Source of the DNA: Leptospira semungkisensis
GTDB taxonomy: Bacteria; Spirochaetota; Leptospiria; Leptospirales; Leptospiraceae
Assembly (NCBI RefSeq): GCF_004770055.1
Contig: NZ_RQEP01000005.1
Span: forward strand, 1,548,816 to 1,612,815
Reading direction: 5' to 3'
Length of the DNA stretch: 64,000 nucleotides
Below the pieces are notes generated by a model that had not been told where the DNA came from, made no database searches, and saw only the letters and a program-made list of their open reading frames with translations. Numbering within the stretch: position 1 is the first letter of the stretch; the number at the start of each line of letters is the position of its first letter. The position numbers and the translations under genes were made by a program. Positions 9,561 to 19,099 of this stretch are shown here, piece by piece.

Positions 9561-12500
9561 ATGCAAGAGTATCTTGAAAAGTTCGTTTATGATTGGCTGA
9601 AAACGGATCGGGATTTTTTCGATTGCATGTTGAACTTTGGCCAGGACGGAGTCTGGGCTAGAAACTTAAACAAACAGAATCATCTTTGGATCAATCCTAA
9701 ACTTAAATCCCTTCTTGGTTGGGCCAAAGTAAAAGACCAGGAAGCAGCTCTTAACTGGAATAAAATTCTCTCTCCTCAAGATCTAGAAACTGTAGATCAT
9801 TGCCTCTCTCAGAGCAAGGAAACCTCTCTTCTTACTCTACACTATCAGCATTCTACTGGTTCGATTCTCACTGCAAGCACCAAGATCCTTTTTCATTCTC
9901 TGGATGGAGAACGAATCTGTGTAGGACTTCTGAACCTAAAAAACGATCAGGAGCCCGACAATCGTTCCAAGAAGAGAGATATAGATTTTCTATTTCTTGC
10001 GAATAATCTTCCTTCTTTGATCGGTTATTGGGATGCGAATCAACTCAATCGAGCTGCAAATGATGCCTATTTGGATTGGCTCGGTATCGGGATGAATGAT
10101 ATCAGTGGTATGCACATTAAGGATGTGCTCGGAGAAGAACTCTATCGCCAAAACCTTCCGCACATCGAGAGAGCTTTGAAAGGAGAAAGGCAGATCTTTG
10201 AAAGAGCCATCCCTTATACAGATGGAAGGCCAACGAGATACGCGCTAACATATTACGTTCCTGATATATTGGACGGAAAGGTAGTCGGATTCTCCGTTAT
10301 ATCCAACGATGTCTCCGAGATACGTAATACGAAACTGGAACTGATTCGAGCAAAAGAGCAACTCGAAAAAACAAATCGAGTCGCGAAGGTCGGTGGCTGG
10401 GAAATCAATTTCGAAGAGAATACTCGTTATTGGTCCGATGTAGCAAAGGAGATCTGCGAGGTTACAGAAAGCGAAGTCTCCGATGCGGAGGGAATGATCC
10501 GGATCTATTCGGAAGGAAATTGTAGGACAAAGATTGCGGAAGCGATCCGAAATGCGGTGAGCAAGGGACTTTCTTGGGACTTGGAATTGCAGATCCAAAA
10601 TAGGAAAGGAATATTGAAATGGGTCCGCACTGTTGGGCAATCCGATTTCGAGAAAGGCAAATGCAAAAGATTATTCGGAATTATACAGGACATAGATGAA
10701 CGTAAGACAGTGGAGATGGCGAATCTTCGTTTAGCAAGGATCGTAGAATCTTCTGATGACGCGATTATCGGAAGAGACTTGGAGGATAAGATCATTTCTT
10801 GGAATCCAGGTGCGGAGAAGATCTTCGGTTATTTTGCAAGTGAGGTGATCGGTACTCCGATCCAAACTCTTATCCCGAGAGAATCGGTGGCAGAAGAAAG
10901 CGGCAGTGAAGCCAGAATGATGAGAGGAAGGGAAACCGTTCAATACGAAGCAATCCGAAAAGGAAGAGACGGTCGTCTCATCGAGATGTCCATCTCGCTT
11001 TCTCCTATGTTCGATTCTTTGGGAAGGATGATCGGTTCCTCCGAGATAGGAAGGGATATTGGCGAAAGAAGAAAGATCCAGGAATCCTTTCAGAGTGCAT
11101 TTGAATATTCTTCTACCGGTATGGCTATCCTCGATCCAGAAGGAAGATGGCTGAAAGTAAACGACAATCTAGTCGATCTGCTCGGATACGAAAGAGAAGA
11201 ATTATATAATCTTACGTTTAAGGATATTACTCATCCAGAAGATCTTAAAAAGGATCTGATCTTATTGCAGGAGATGATAGACGGAAAGAGATCCGGATAT
11301 CATTTAGAAAAACGTTATATTACGAAAAATGGGGATGTGATCTGGATCCTTTTATCCGCCTCTGTGGTAAAAGGAGCGGATGGTAAACCAATTCAGTATA
11401 TCGCTCAGATCATGGATATCGACGATATCAAGAAGACTGAGGAACAACTTCGTCACGCTAAAGAATTACTAGAACAAACCAGTAAGCTTGTCCGAGTTGG
11501 TGCTTGGGATTTGGATCTCAAGAATAGCGTAGCTACTTGGTCAGCGGTAACGAAAGAGATGCACGAGGTTCCTCCCGATTACGAGCCTTCTTTAGAAGGT
11601 GGATTGAATTTCGTAAAAGAAGGGGAGAGTCGAACTAAGGTCATCGATGCAATCCAAGCCTTGATCAAGGAAGGAATTCCTTACGATATAGAGATGCAAT
11701 TGGTCACTGCAAAAGGAAATGAACTTTGGGTCCGTTCCGTTGCGGGTGCAGAATTCGAAGACGGAGTTTGCGTTCGTATCTTTGGCGCTATTTCGGATAT
11801 AGACGAAAGAAAGAAAGCAGAGTTGGAACTCTTTAAGGAAAGATCCAGACTTCTCGCCTTTGTTGAGCACGCTCCCGCTGCAGTTGCGATGTTTGATACT
11901 GAAATCCGCTATATTGCGGTAAGCCAAAGATGGTTGTCCGAGTATCATCTACCCGGAAGAAACCTAGTTGGACTTTCTCATTATGAGGTCTTTTCGAATA
12001 TCTCGGATGAGTGGAAGGCGATCCATCAAAGATGTCTCCAAGGAGAGGTAATCAAGAACGATGAAAATGTCTGGAGGCCGGAAGGTTGGGATCATGATCA
12101 ATACCTTCGCTGGGAAGTGAGGCCTTGGTATCAGATGGATGGTTCCGTGGGCGGAATCATGATGTTTACTCAGGACATTACGGAAAGTTGTTTGCAAAGA
12201 GAAGAGCTGAAGAAAGCAAAACTTCTAGCAGAACAGGCAAACAAAGCCAAGTCCGATTTCTTGGCAAATATGAGCCACGAGATCAGAACTCCTTTGAACG
12301 GGATTATAGGATTCACGGATCTTCTTTTAAGGACGTCCTTGGACGAGAGCCAGCAACAGTATATGATGACAGTCTTTCAATCTGCGGAATCTTTATTAGA
12401 TATTATTAATGATATTCTGGATTTCTCCAAGATAGAAGCAGGTAAACTAGAGCTTTCTTATGAGAAGACGAATCTATTCGATCTATGTAGCCAGATCGTA

Positions 12501-13415
12501 AATATGATACGTGTCCAAGCGGAGAAGAAGGGCCTTCAACTTATAGTCAGCATAGCTCCCGAAGTGCCTAAATTTGTAAAAGCGGATAGCATTCGGCTCA
12601 GGCAGATTATTCTAAATCTATTCAGTAACGCAGTTAAATTTACGGAAGAAGGAACCATAGAATTCAAAGTAGAAGTCTTGAAGAAGATCTCCCAAACGGA
12701 ATTTGATTTTAGATTCTCTGTGAACGACACCGGAATCGGTATCGCTTCGGACAGTAGAGAGAAGATCTTCGAAGCATTCTCCCAAGGTGATGTGTCCACG
12801 ACTCGCAGATTCGGGGGAACAGGATTGGGATTAACAATCTCGAATAAACTTCTCTATATGATGGGAAGTGAATTGCATTTGGAGAGTGAGATCGGCAAAG
12901 GAAGCTGCTTTTATTTCGATCTAAAACTTTCAAAAATGGAAGACTCTGGAAATGAAGTGGTCGTTCCAGTTATTCTTCATAGCGGAGAAAGTTCGAAACA
13001 GGCAGAGTCTATCGAAATGTCTCAGAAATCTTTCGAGAACAAGGCGGTTACAGTTCTTATTGCGGAGGACAACTCCGTGAATATGATGCTTGCTACAAAT
13101 ATAGTAAAGCGTATCCTTCCGAATGCAAAATGCATAGAGGCACCGAACGGCAAGGAAGCGGTCAAGAAATACGAGTCCGAAAAACCGGATATAGTCTTCA
13201 TGGACATACAGATGCCGGAGATGAACGGATATGAGGCTACACAATATATTAGAAAATTAGAAAATTCTGGAGGACACATTCCTATTATAGCTGTGACAGC
13301 GGGTATTGTTTCAGGCGAAAGAGAAAAATGTTTAGATGCCGGAATGGACGATTATATGAGTAAGCCTGCAGTAAAAGCCGACTTTGCCAAGATGATCTAT
13401 AAATGGCTTAGCTGA
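9561..13415 (+). CDS. Multi-PAS hybrid histidine kinase with receiver domain
   Basis: A 1284-residue signalling protein without clear membrane segments, so probably cytoplasmic. About seven PAS-type domains fill residues 20-885. HisKA follows with NMSHEIRTPLNGIIGF (phospho-acceptor His906), then the ATPase domain (NLFSNAVKFTEEG for the N box, NDTGIGIA and GGTGLGLTIS for the G boxes), and a C-terminal receiver with IAEDNSVN, phospho-acceptor Asp1215 in VFMDIQMPEMNG, and SKP. PAS domains at about 265-385 and 635-755 look like copies of each other. The only output is the receiver, so a phosphotransfer partner elsewhere is likely. The ligand is unknown. Confidence 0.93.
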   Translation: MQEYLEKFVYDWLKTDRDFFDCMLNFGQDGVWARNLNKQNHLWINPKLKSLLGWAKVKDQEAALNWNKILSPQDLETVDHCLSQSKETSLLTLHYQHSTGSILTASTKILFHSLDGERICVGLLNLKNDQEPDNRSKKRDIDFLFLANNLPSLIGYWDANQLNRAANDAYLDWLGIGMNDISGMHIKDVLGEELYRQNLPHIERALKGERQIFERAIPYTDGRPTRYALTYYVPDILDGKVVGFSVISNDVSEIRNTKLELIRAKEQLEKTNRVAKVGGWEINFEENTRYWSDVAKEICEVTESEVSDAEGMIRIYSEGNCRTKIAEAIRNAVSKGLSWDLELQIQNRKGILKWVRTVGQSDFEKGKCKRLFGIIQDIDERKTVEMANLRLARIVESSDDAIIGRDLEDKIISWNPGAEKIFGYFASEVIGTPIQTLIPRESVAEESGSEARMMRGRETVQYEAIRKGRDGRLIEMSISLSPMFDSLGRMIGSSEIGRDIGERRKIQESFQSAFEYSSTGMAILDPEGRWLKVNDNLVDLLGYEREELYNLTFKDITHPEDLKKDLILLQEMIDGKRSGYHLEKRYITKNGDVIWILLSASVVKGADGKPIQYIAQIMDIDDIKKTEEQLRHAKELLEQTSKLVRVGAWDLDLKNSVATWSAVTKEMHEVPPDYEPSLEGGLNFVKEGESRTKVIDAIQALIKEGIPYDIEMQLVTAKGNELWVRSVAGAEFEDGVCVRIFGAISDIDERKKAELELFKERSRLLAFVEHAPAAVAMFDTEIRYIAVSQRWLSEYHLPGRNLVGLSHYEVFSNISDEWKAIHQRCLQGEVIKNDENVWRPEGWDHDQYLRWEVRPWYQMDGSVGGIMMFTQDITESCLQREELKKAKLLAEQANKAKSDFLANMSHEIRTPLNGIIGFTDLLLRTSLDESQQQYMMTVFQSAESLLDIINDILDFSKIEAGKLELSYEKTNLFDLCSQIVNMIRVQAEKKGLQLIVSIAPEVPKFVKADSIRLRQIILNLFSNAVKFTEEGTIEFKVEVLKKISQTEFDFRFSVNDTGIGIASDSREKIFEAFSQGDVSTTRRFGGTGLGLTISNKLLYMMGSELHLESEIGKGSCFYFDLKLSKMEDSGNEVVVPVILHSGESSKQAESIEMSQKSFENKAVTVLIAEDNSVNMMLATNIVKRILPNAKCIEAPNGKEAVKKYESEKPDIVFMDIQMPEMNGYEATQYIRKLENSGGHIPIIAVTAGIVSGEREKCLDAGMDDYMSKPAVKADFAKMIYKWLS

Positions 13416-13444
13416 TCTAAGACCAATTTCAATCAATGTTTCGA

Positions 13445-14689
13445 TCAAGAGCCAGGTCTCTTTAGTTTCATGAAAGACCAGTAGGTCCAGGATCTAAGAA
13501 GCCATTCCATGGGTCCGAGAGAGAAAAATCGGTCCCAAAGTGCCGAAAAACCAACCCAAAAAATCCAGATCGGAACCGAAAGCAATAGCACGATATAGCT
13601 TCCTAATTGATCGAAATATCCTAAGCCCCAACCGCAAAAGATCCAAGTGCAGACCAAGGATTCACCCAGATAACTGGTTAAGGACAATCTTCCGGCAGTC
13701 TCAAACCATGGTTTGTCCGCCAAACTTTTAGAAGACGCATAATAATTTCCTAATATATAAACGTAGCAGAAAGTAAGTGCGGGAGCGCTGATCGGATCCA
13801 AGCAAACTAAAAAGAATTTCAGGGACTTATTCAAGTCTTCTGGAAAAACATGGCGAGAATGGAGAGTATAGAGTAAGTTCCCGAGCACTCCTAATATAAG
13901 CATCCAAGGGAAATATTTACTTAGAAAGAGTCTTGCTTCTCCCCAATCAGCAAATATGGATTTCTTTGCCGCCGCTAAACCAAGAGAGAACATTGCCAAG
14001 ATCGAAGGCCATTGGTATAAAACCAAAAATCGAAAAGAGGAAAATGTTTCCTTAGATCTTTGGATCGCATTCTCCCAGAAACTTCCCAGATACGCCTTTC
14101 TTGTTTCTTCTAAGATCTGGGTCAGATGATTTGCGAGAAAGGCTCTAAAGGAATCTTCGGCAGCAAATAAAACAATTCTTCCTGCAATTGCAAGCAATAG
14201 ACAGAGGAAAGAAAAACGCAATAACCAGATCGGGCTCTTCTTTCTTAAAAACCATAACGCGATCCCTAATATTCCGTAGGAGAATAGTATATCTCCTAAG
14301 AATAAAAAAATCCCATGCAGGATCCCTAATATGATTAAAGCAAAGATCCTTCTGAAATACTCGAAGTTTGCTTTCGAACTCTCACTCGAGTCCATTTGCA
14401 TCGAGAATCCGTAGCCGAATAGAAATGAAAATAGAACATAAAACTTAGATTCGAAAAAGAACGCTACGATCCAGGAGCCTATGGAGTCCAGAAGAGTAGA
14501 GTTCTCATGCAAGGAAGCTACAAGAAACATCGGCTTAGAAAAATAAGGAAGATTGACTACCAATATTCCGAAAAGAGCAAAACCCCTTAAGAAATCTATA
14601 AAGCCGATCCTTTTGTGCGTGATCATACGAATCAGTGAATCCTTTCTTTGGACTTTCTCCAAGTAATTTTGGGACCGGAATTCTTTCAA
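13445..14689 (-). CDS. DUF418-like membrane protein
   Basis: A 414-residue membrane protein with around ten hydrophobic helices. RIGFIDFLRGFALFGILVVN at the N-terminus and the C-terminal RLSLTSYLGESLVCTWIFCG region match the pattern of DUF418 / YeiB-type proteins, of unknown function (possibly acyltransferase- or transport-related). The start at 14689 is chosen because it overlaps the thiL stop as ATGA; an internal Met before ITHKRIGFID is an alternative that would fit the membrane topology. The coupling to thiL probably means co-expression rather than a thiamine role. Confidence 0.85.
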   Translation of the reverse strand: MKEFRSQNYLEKVQRKDSLIRMITHKRIGFIDFLRGFALFGILVVNLPYFSKPMFLVASLHENSTLLDSIGSWIVAFFFESKFYVLFSFLFGYGFSMQMDSSESSKANFEYFRRIFALIILGILHGIFLFLGDILFSYGILGIALWFLRKKSPIWLLRFSFLCLLLAIAGRIVLFAAEDSFRAFLANHLTQILEETRKAYLGSFWENAIQRSKETFSSFRFLVLYQWPSILAMFSLGLAAAKKSIFADWGEARLFLSKYFPWMLILGVLGNLLYTLHSRHVFPEDLNKSLKFFLVCLDPISAPALTFCYVYILGNYYASSKSLADKPWFETAGRLSLTSYLGESLVCTWIFCGWGLGYFDQLGSYIVLLLSVPIWIFWVGFSALWDRFFSLGPMEWLLRSWTYWSFMKLKRPGS

Positions 14690-15606
14690 AAATGTCGGAA
14701 GCCGGATTCTTTTGGAGAATACATCTTTCCTTCGTACGAATAACGGACATGAGGAGACTCTCCTTGGCTCAGGCTCTTAACGGAGCCGATCTGTCGGATA
14801 GAAATTCCTTCCCAGGCCTGAGGCAATTCTTCGGGAGAAAGAAACAGTAACTCTAGCTCTTCTCCGGAGGTTAGGATCCCTTCTATTCCGATCGATTCTT
14901 TAACTCCGATTTCAAAGGGAAGCTGGTCCAATTCTATTTCGATAAGAACCCCGGAAGATTTAGCGAGTTTGAAGGCGTCCTGTTTTAGTCCGTCGGTTAG
15001 GTCCATTCCCGCATGGATACGTTTATTAGAATATAAGGATTTGCTTAAGTCCAATCTGGCCTTTGGTCGAAGGTGTCTGTTTAACGCGATCTCTCTTAGC
15101 TGTGGAGACAAGGAAAGATGAGCACCTTCTAATATCTTGTAGCCTAATAAGGAAGCGCCTATATGACCGCTGAGATACAATTTGTCTCCCGGCTTTCCTC
15201 CTTTTCGATCTAAAGGAGAATTTGATTTGCCGAGTAGGGTTAATGCAAGATTTAACTCCTGGGTCCTATATGTATCTCCTCCACAAAGCTCGATATTATA
15301 GGATAATAATGCCTTCTTAAACGATTCTACAAAAGGCTCTAAGAATTCTTTGCGATTGCAAGAAGGAGAAAGTCCAAAATTGAAAAACGCTTTTTCGGGG
15401 ATTCCATTTGCAGCTGCGATATCCGAAACGTTCACTTCTACCAATTTGTTTGCCAAATCTTGGGGACGACTCCAATCCAAACGAAAATGTGTCCCTTCTA
15501 CGATCGTGTCCGTAGTGATCAGATTTCCGTTTTCATCCGAATAACAGTCGTTTTCCTGTTCCTTCCCCGGAGGATAAAGAGAGGAGATAAGTTCTTCTTC
15601 GTTCAA
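14686..15606 (-). CDS. thiL: Thiamine-monophosphate kinase
   Basis: ThiL phosphorylates thiamine monophosphate to thiamine diphosphate with ATP. The 306-residue product has the order expected of the PurM/ThiL fold: TTDTIVEGTHF (residues about 31-41), NVSDIAAANGIPEKAFFNFGL, ELCGGDTYR near 110-118, GKPGDKLYLSGHIGASLLG, and HAGMDLTDGLKQDAFKLA near 200. Where E. coli has GDDCALL at the first metal/ATP site, this protein reads ENDCYSD, so the first Asp of the pair is Asn. Its stop overlaps the start of the DUF418 gene. It diverges from the YceI-like gene with 68 bases between. Confidence 0.93.
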   Translation of the reverse strand: MNEEELISSLYPPGKEQENDCYSDENGNLITTDTIVEGTHFRLDWSRPQDLANKLVEVNVSDIAAANGIPEKAFFNFGLSPSCNRKEFLEPFVESFKKALLSYNIELCGGDTYRTQELNLALTLLGKSNSPLDRKGGKPGDKLYLSGHIGASLLGYKILEGAHLSLSPQLREIALNRHLRPKARLDLSKSLYSNKRIHAGMDLTDGLKQDAFKLAKSSGVLIEIELDQLPFEIGVKESIGIEGILTSGEELELLFLSPEELPQAWEGISIRQIGSVKSLSQGESPHVRYSYEGKMYSPKESGFRHF

Positions 15607-15639
15607 ACTGTTTCCTTTTTAGATCCTTTTCTAAAAATC

Positions 15640-15671
15640 TTGACTTTGTTTTCTTTCAACCTCAGTATAAG
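15640..15671 (+). promoter_or_regulatory. Possible promoter of the YceI-like gene
   Basis: TTGACT at 15640-15645 is a good -35 match. The -10 is unclear: CAGTAT at 15663 gives a 17-base spacer, and TATAAG at 15666 gives 20. Either would place transcription start at or just before the ATG at 15675, leaving almost no leader. This is a guess from consensus only. Confidence 0.3.
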
Positions 15672-15674
15672 GCT

Positions 15675-16331
15675 ATGAAAGTTCGTATAAATTCTTTTTA
15701 CTTCCGAATTCTAAGCGTAAGTCTTTTCTTAGCATTCATTTTAGCCGGGCCTTGGCAATCCAAAACGTTTGCTGCAGATACTTCTTGCAAGTATTCGGTA
15801 GTAGCCGAGCAAACCAGTCTGGAGTGGAAGGCTTTTAAGTTTACCGAAAAAACCGGAGTGGGCGGTAAGTTCACTAAGGTAAGTATTTCAGGGACCAAGC
15901 CAGGAGATTCCGTTACACATGCCTTGAAGGGTTTAAAATTTTCCTTAGAGCCGATCGATCTAGATAGCGGGAATGCGGAGAGAGATCCTAAGATCAAGGG
16001 AGCTTTCTTTGGAAATCTAAAGGCAAACGGAAAGATTTCCGGTTCTCTTTCTTCCGTAAGCTTGGATGCAGATCAAAAATCGGGCAAGGGAGTGATCCAG
16101 TTGACCTTAAATGGAGTGACTAAAGCTCTTCCTCTTCAGTTTACATTAGAAAATGGAAATATACTGAACGTTAAGGGTTCCTTGGATCTGAATCATTGGA
16201 AGGCTGGTGCAGCGTTAAAAGCACTAAATGATATTTGTAAGGACTTGCATACGAGCAAGGACGGTAAATCCGTTCTTTGGCCGGATGTTGAGATCACAAT
16301 TAAATCCGAATTAAAGAAGGATTGTAAGTAA
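15675..16331 (+). CDS. YceI-like secreted protein
   Basis: A 218-residue exported protein: charged start, hydrophobic run ILSVSLFLAFILAG and a cleavage site near TFAADT. The mature part has features of the YceI lipocalin-like family, periplasmic proteins that bind isoprenoid-type lipids: TSLEWKAFKFTEKTGVGGKF, KFSLEPIDLDSGNAERDPKI, FFGNLKANGKISGSL, GVIQLTLNGVTKALPLQ, and the C-terminal VEITIKSEL. ERDPKI takes the place of the common RDxHL element. Three cysteines are visible (after ADTS, NDIC and KKDC). The stop is six bases from the stop of the convergent lipoprotein gene. Confidence 0.78.
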   Translation: MKVRINSFYFRILSVSLFLAFILAGPWQSKTFAADTSCKYSVVAEQTSLEWKAFKFTEKTGVGGKFTKVSISGTKPGDSVTHALKGLKFSLEPIDLDSGNAERDPKIKGAFFGNLKANGKISGSLSSVSLDADQKSGKGVIQLTLNGVTKALPLQFTLENGNILNVKGSLDLNHWKAGAALKALNDICKDLHTSKDGKSVLWPDVEITIKSELKKDCK

Positions 16332-16337
16332 GATCGA

Positions 16338-17012
16338 TCAACCGCCTGAAGAACTGAGAGGATGATAGCATAGGCAAAGAACTCTATGAGATTCGCTGCA
16401 AGAGGCGCTATTGACATTGAACCAACTGCCGACGGCAGAAATGGTTGTGCTTCCGACCGCTCCATTGTAAGCCCCTGTGTTATCTCCTCCATCGTTGCAG
16501 GTGTCGGATGAAACGCTTCCGGAGCCGTCCGAAAAGCTCCAATACAATTGGCCACCGATGCCAAGGCCTGCCGCAGATAAGGACATTTTCAGATCCGAAG
16601 CAAATAGAGTAGATAGATCGTCAGCGATGATGCCTCCCTTGGGGCCTCGCACTGGTGTTCCTGTATAAGGAATATCCGCATAGAACGTATTGATTGCGTT
16701 GAATGAAACCAAGGAAGTGGAGACCATCGGTGCCACTTTAGAGCAACCCAGATCGATGATCGGAGCCAGAAGTTTGTCTCTTCCGCAAATCACACTCAAG
16801 CTAGAATCCAAAGCTCCCGCACCAAGAATGGACAAGTTGCCTTGGTAACTGGTAGAAGTAGGATATACGTACACTCCAGAGGGCGCGGAGAATAAGGACA
16901 GTACCTGTTGTGCCGAATTGCAACCTCTGTCTTGGCTAGAACATGTTTTTTCCGACAAACATCCCTGCGATACAAATGAAAAAAGAATAAGTGCAAGGAT
17001 TCGAAGCTTCAT
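16338..17012 (-). CDS. Putative lipoprotein with DUF1554-like C-terminus
   Basis: I start it at 17012, which gives a 224-residue protein with MKLRILALILFSFVSQGC, a good lipoprotein signal ending in QGC; the frame runs 12 codons further upstream but this would spoil the signal. The C-terminal half, with LYWSFSDGSGS, DTCNDGGDNTGAYNGAVGS and finally SCSESHRVLCLCYH, fits the DUF1554 pattern that I associate with Leptospira surface lipoproteins, some with collagen-like or lectin-like features. Seven or more Cys in the mature protein suggest disulfides. Function unknown. It converges with the YceI-like gene. Confidence 0.8.
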   Translation of the reverse strand: MKLRILALILFSFVSQGCLSEKTCSSQDRGCNSAQQVLSLFSAPSGVYVYPTSTSYQGNLSILGAGALDSSLSVICGRDKLLAPIIDLGCSKVAPMVSTSLVSFNAINTFYADIPYTGTPVRGPKGGIIADDLSTLFASDLKMSLSAAGLGIGGQLYWSFSDGSGSVSSDTCNDGGDNTGAYNGAVGSTTISAVGSWFNVNSASCSESHRVLCLCYHPLSSSGG

Positions 17013-17255
17013 ATCCGCAGTATCGTATTTATGTAAATTGTTCGGCAAGAAATTAACGCACTTACCTCTCTGGAAAATATAATGAAGAGCAGCAGATTGG
17101 TCGCTTTTCAGTGACCACGGCTCTTAAGGAATAGATTCTAAGTTAAAATCCTTCAATATACTAATTTATGAATGTTTCATACTGATTACTAAGATCCGTC
17201 CGTTGCAAGGATCATTCTGCTTGACGTATTCTTCTCGCTTTTGCATCTCAATGTT

Positions 17256-18071
17256 ATGCGACGTACCCTGACCAGAAGTTTCAGAATTACAATTTTACTT
17301 CTTCTATTCTATTTTCCGATCGGGATTTTTGCCCAGCAGACAATTCTACTCAGAAGTGGGGGAAAGGTCGTGGGATCTGTCGTAGGTCAGAACGAGAGAA
17401 GTATTACAGTTCAGACGGACATCGGTAAGAAAAATATCAGCAAACGAGATATTTTAAGAATTATTTATAAAGATGTTACTAAAGAAGAAGAAAAGAAGAT
17501 TCGCCAAGAAGAAGAAAAGAAGCTTCAGGAAAACCCTCAGCAAAAAATAGAGGAACCGATCATTATTATAGAACCTCCGAAGGCGGAAATTCCTCCCAGA
17601 AGTCGTTGGAGTGTAGTTTGGAGATCCGCAGTACTCCCAGGTTGGGGCCAATATTATGCGGAAAATAAGAGCGAAGGAATTTGGACTGGGAGCATTTTCT
17701 TAGGATCATTGGCTTTGGCCGCTGCTACCAGAGTAGAGGCAGCATCCGCTAAGAAAACCTATGACGATGCAGTTTCTAAAACCAGCACCACAGGCACATA
17801 CATCTACGGAGGAGGTTTGGCGAATTACTTCCTTTATACCCAAGTTCCTCATGCCAGATCCGAATACCACAATGCCGTGGAGCATTATAATGAGGCTATT
17901 TATGTTTTGGGCGCAGTTTACCTGACCCAGCTTGTACGTAGCTATATTTTAGGCGGTAATTGGGCGAGTCAGGCGGATGCACCGGTTACCTGGGGAGTCA
18001 ATCCCAAGCCGGATCTGATTTCCGGAAGGATGGGTTGGGGAGCCGAGGCCAGGCTCTTGGTCCGCTTCTAA
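17256..18071 (+). CDS. Secreted protein with DUF5683-like domain
   Basis: The ATG at 17256 gives 271 residues with a signal peptide (SFRITILLLLFYFPIGIFAQ). The open frame also allows a TTG at 17241, less likely. The mature N-terminus TILLRSGGKVVGSVVGQNER resembles the small SH3-like beta domain often found in leptospiral envelope proteins. A Lys/Glu-rich segment (about 75-95) follows, then RSAVLPGWGQYYAENKSEG, the hallmark of DUF5683, and two hydrophobic stretches. It is probably anchored in the envelope. Function unknown. It stands alone before rplM. Confidence 0.72.
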   Translation: MRRTLTRSFRITILLLLFYFPIGIFAQQTILLRSGGKVVGSVVGQNERSITVQTDIGKKNISKRDILRIIYKDVTKEEEKKIRQEEEKKLQENPQQKIEEPIIIIEPPKAEIPPRSRWSVVWRSAVLPGWGQYYAENKSEGIWTGSIFLGSLALAAATRVEAASAKKTYDDAVSKTSTTGTYIYGGGLANYFLYTQVPHARSEYHNAVEHYNEAIYVLGAVYLTQLVRSYILGGNWASQADAPVTWGVNPKPDLISGRMGWGAEARLLVRF

Positions 18072-18110
18072 GACTGGATTTGTCTTCTTGTCTAAATTTC
18101 CTTGACCCAT

Positions 18111-18135
18111 TAGGCCGGTACGCGAAATTGGCCTA
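18111..18135 (+). promoter_or_regulatory. Inverted repeat in the rplM leader
   Basis: TAGGCC at 18111-18116 and GGCCTA at 18130-18135 form a six-base stem around a 13-base loop, 18 bases before the rplM ATG, which has no visible Shine-Dalgarno. TTGACC at 18102 could be a -35, but no -10 at proper distance is seen. Ribosomal protein leaders are often autoregulated; that use here is only inference. Confidence 0.3.
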
Positions 18136-18153
18136 TACAGGACGTTTTTTCAC

Positions 18154-18603
18154 ATGCCAATCGTATCTAAACCGCATAGAACTCCTTCCTTGAAAAAGGA
18201 ACAAGCCAACAAGGCTTGGTATGTAGTGGACGCAGAAGGTAAGACCTTAGGCCGTCTCGCTTCGGAGATCGCTCATAGACTTCGCGGTAAGCATAAACCT
18301 ACTTTTACTCCGAACGTGGATTGCGGAGATAATATCATTGTTATCAATGCTGCTAAAGTAGCAGTAACCGGAAGCAAGGAAACTCAAAAGGAATATTTCC
18401 ATCACTCTCGTTATCCGGGCGGGATGACTGCAACTACTCTTCAAAACATGAGAGTAAAGCATCCTGAAAAAATCCTTTATGAAGCCGTAAAAGGAATGCT
18501 TCCAAAAAGCAAACTCGGAGCAGAAATGCTGACTCATTTCAGGATCTTCCCTGGAAACGAGCATAACCTCGGCGCACAAAAGCCGGTTAAACTGGAACTC
18601 TAG
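18154..18603 (+). CDS. rplM: 50S ribosomal protein L13
   Basis: L13 is an early-assembly protein of the large ribosomal subunit. The 149-residue product carries the family pattern [53 protein letters not shown] and the [12 protein letters not shown] signature near residue 110. A 12-residue basic N-terminal extension precedes the usual start. It is followed after 14 bases by rpsI, the normal L13-S9 pair. The rplM stop is part of the rpsI Shine-Dalgarno (TAGGAG at 18601-18606). Confidence 0.98.
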   Translation: MPIVSKPHRTPSLKKEQANKAWYVVDAEGKTLGRLASEIAHRLRGKHKPTFTPNVDCGDNIIVINAAKVAVTGSKETQKEYFHHSRYPGGMTATTLQNMRVKHPEKILYEAVKGMLPKSKLGAEMLTHFRIFPGNEHNLGAQKPVKLEL

Positions 18604-18617
18604 GAGAATATTAGAAT

Positions 18618-19016
18618 ATGGCAAGCGCCAAGGAAATCTGGGCAGTAGGTCGTCGTAAGAACGCAATCGCCCGCGTAAAATTGAAAGAAGGTTCCGGCAA
18701 AATTGTAATCAATGATAGAGATTACAAAGACTATCTGCAAAATAGCCGTTCTAATATTAAAGAAGCTATAACTGCTCTAACTCTGATGAACGTTACTGAA
18801 AAGTTCGATCTGAAAGTAAACGTTTCTGGAGGAGGAATTATCGGGCAAGTTGGCGCTATCCGTCACGCTCTTGCGAGAGTGATCTGCCGCTATAATCCTG
18901 AGTTTAGAGCCACTGTTAAAAAAGAAGGTCTTCTTACTCGTGACCCTCGTATGGTGGAACGCAAGAAATACGGTCTACACAAAGCGCGTAGAGGAACCCA
19001 GTTCTCTAAACGATAA
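18618..19016 (+). CDS. rpsI: 30S ribosomal protein S9
   Basis: S9 sits at the head of the small subunit with its C-terminal tail reaching the P-site tRNA. The 132-residue product shows [40 protein letters not shown] and the basic end RRGTQFSKR, here with Lys-Arg as last residues as in the family. TAGGAG at 18601 is its Shine-Dalgarno, 11 bases before the ATG. A terminator-like hairpin follows at 19044. Confidence 0.98.
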   Translation: MASAKEIWAVGRRKNAIARVKLKEGSGKIVINDRDYKDYLQNSRSNIKEAITALTLMNVTEKFDLKVNVSGGGIIGQVGAIRHALARVICRYNPEFRATVKKEGLLTRDPRMVERKKYGLHKARRGTQFSKR

Positions 19017-19043
19017 ACTTCGTTTTTTAGATCTGTTTTTGGG

Positions 19044-19090
19044 AATGCCTGAAGTTCTTGCCATCAAGACCTCGGGCATTTTCTGTTTTT
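19044..19090 (+). terminator. Terminator-like hairpin between rpsI and alaS
   Basis: AATGCCTGA at 19044-19052 pairs with TCGGGCATT at 19072-19080 (nine pairs, one G-T), followed by TTCTGTTTTT. This is a good intrinsic terminator for rplM-rpsI. It ends one base before the alaS Shine-Dalgarno, so any alaS message begun upstream must contain it; see findings. Confidence 0.75.
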
Positions 19091-19099
19091 AGAGGTTGC

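Noticed and set aside
15607..15674. TPP riboswitch upstream of thiL
   Set aside because: Only 68 bases separate thiL and the divergent gene, and no TPP core pattern is visible.
19058..19099. Upstream start of alaS
   Set aside because: It would place the start in the terminator stem; AGAGG and ATG at 19091-19100 fit the family start.
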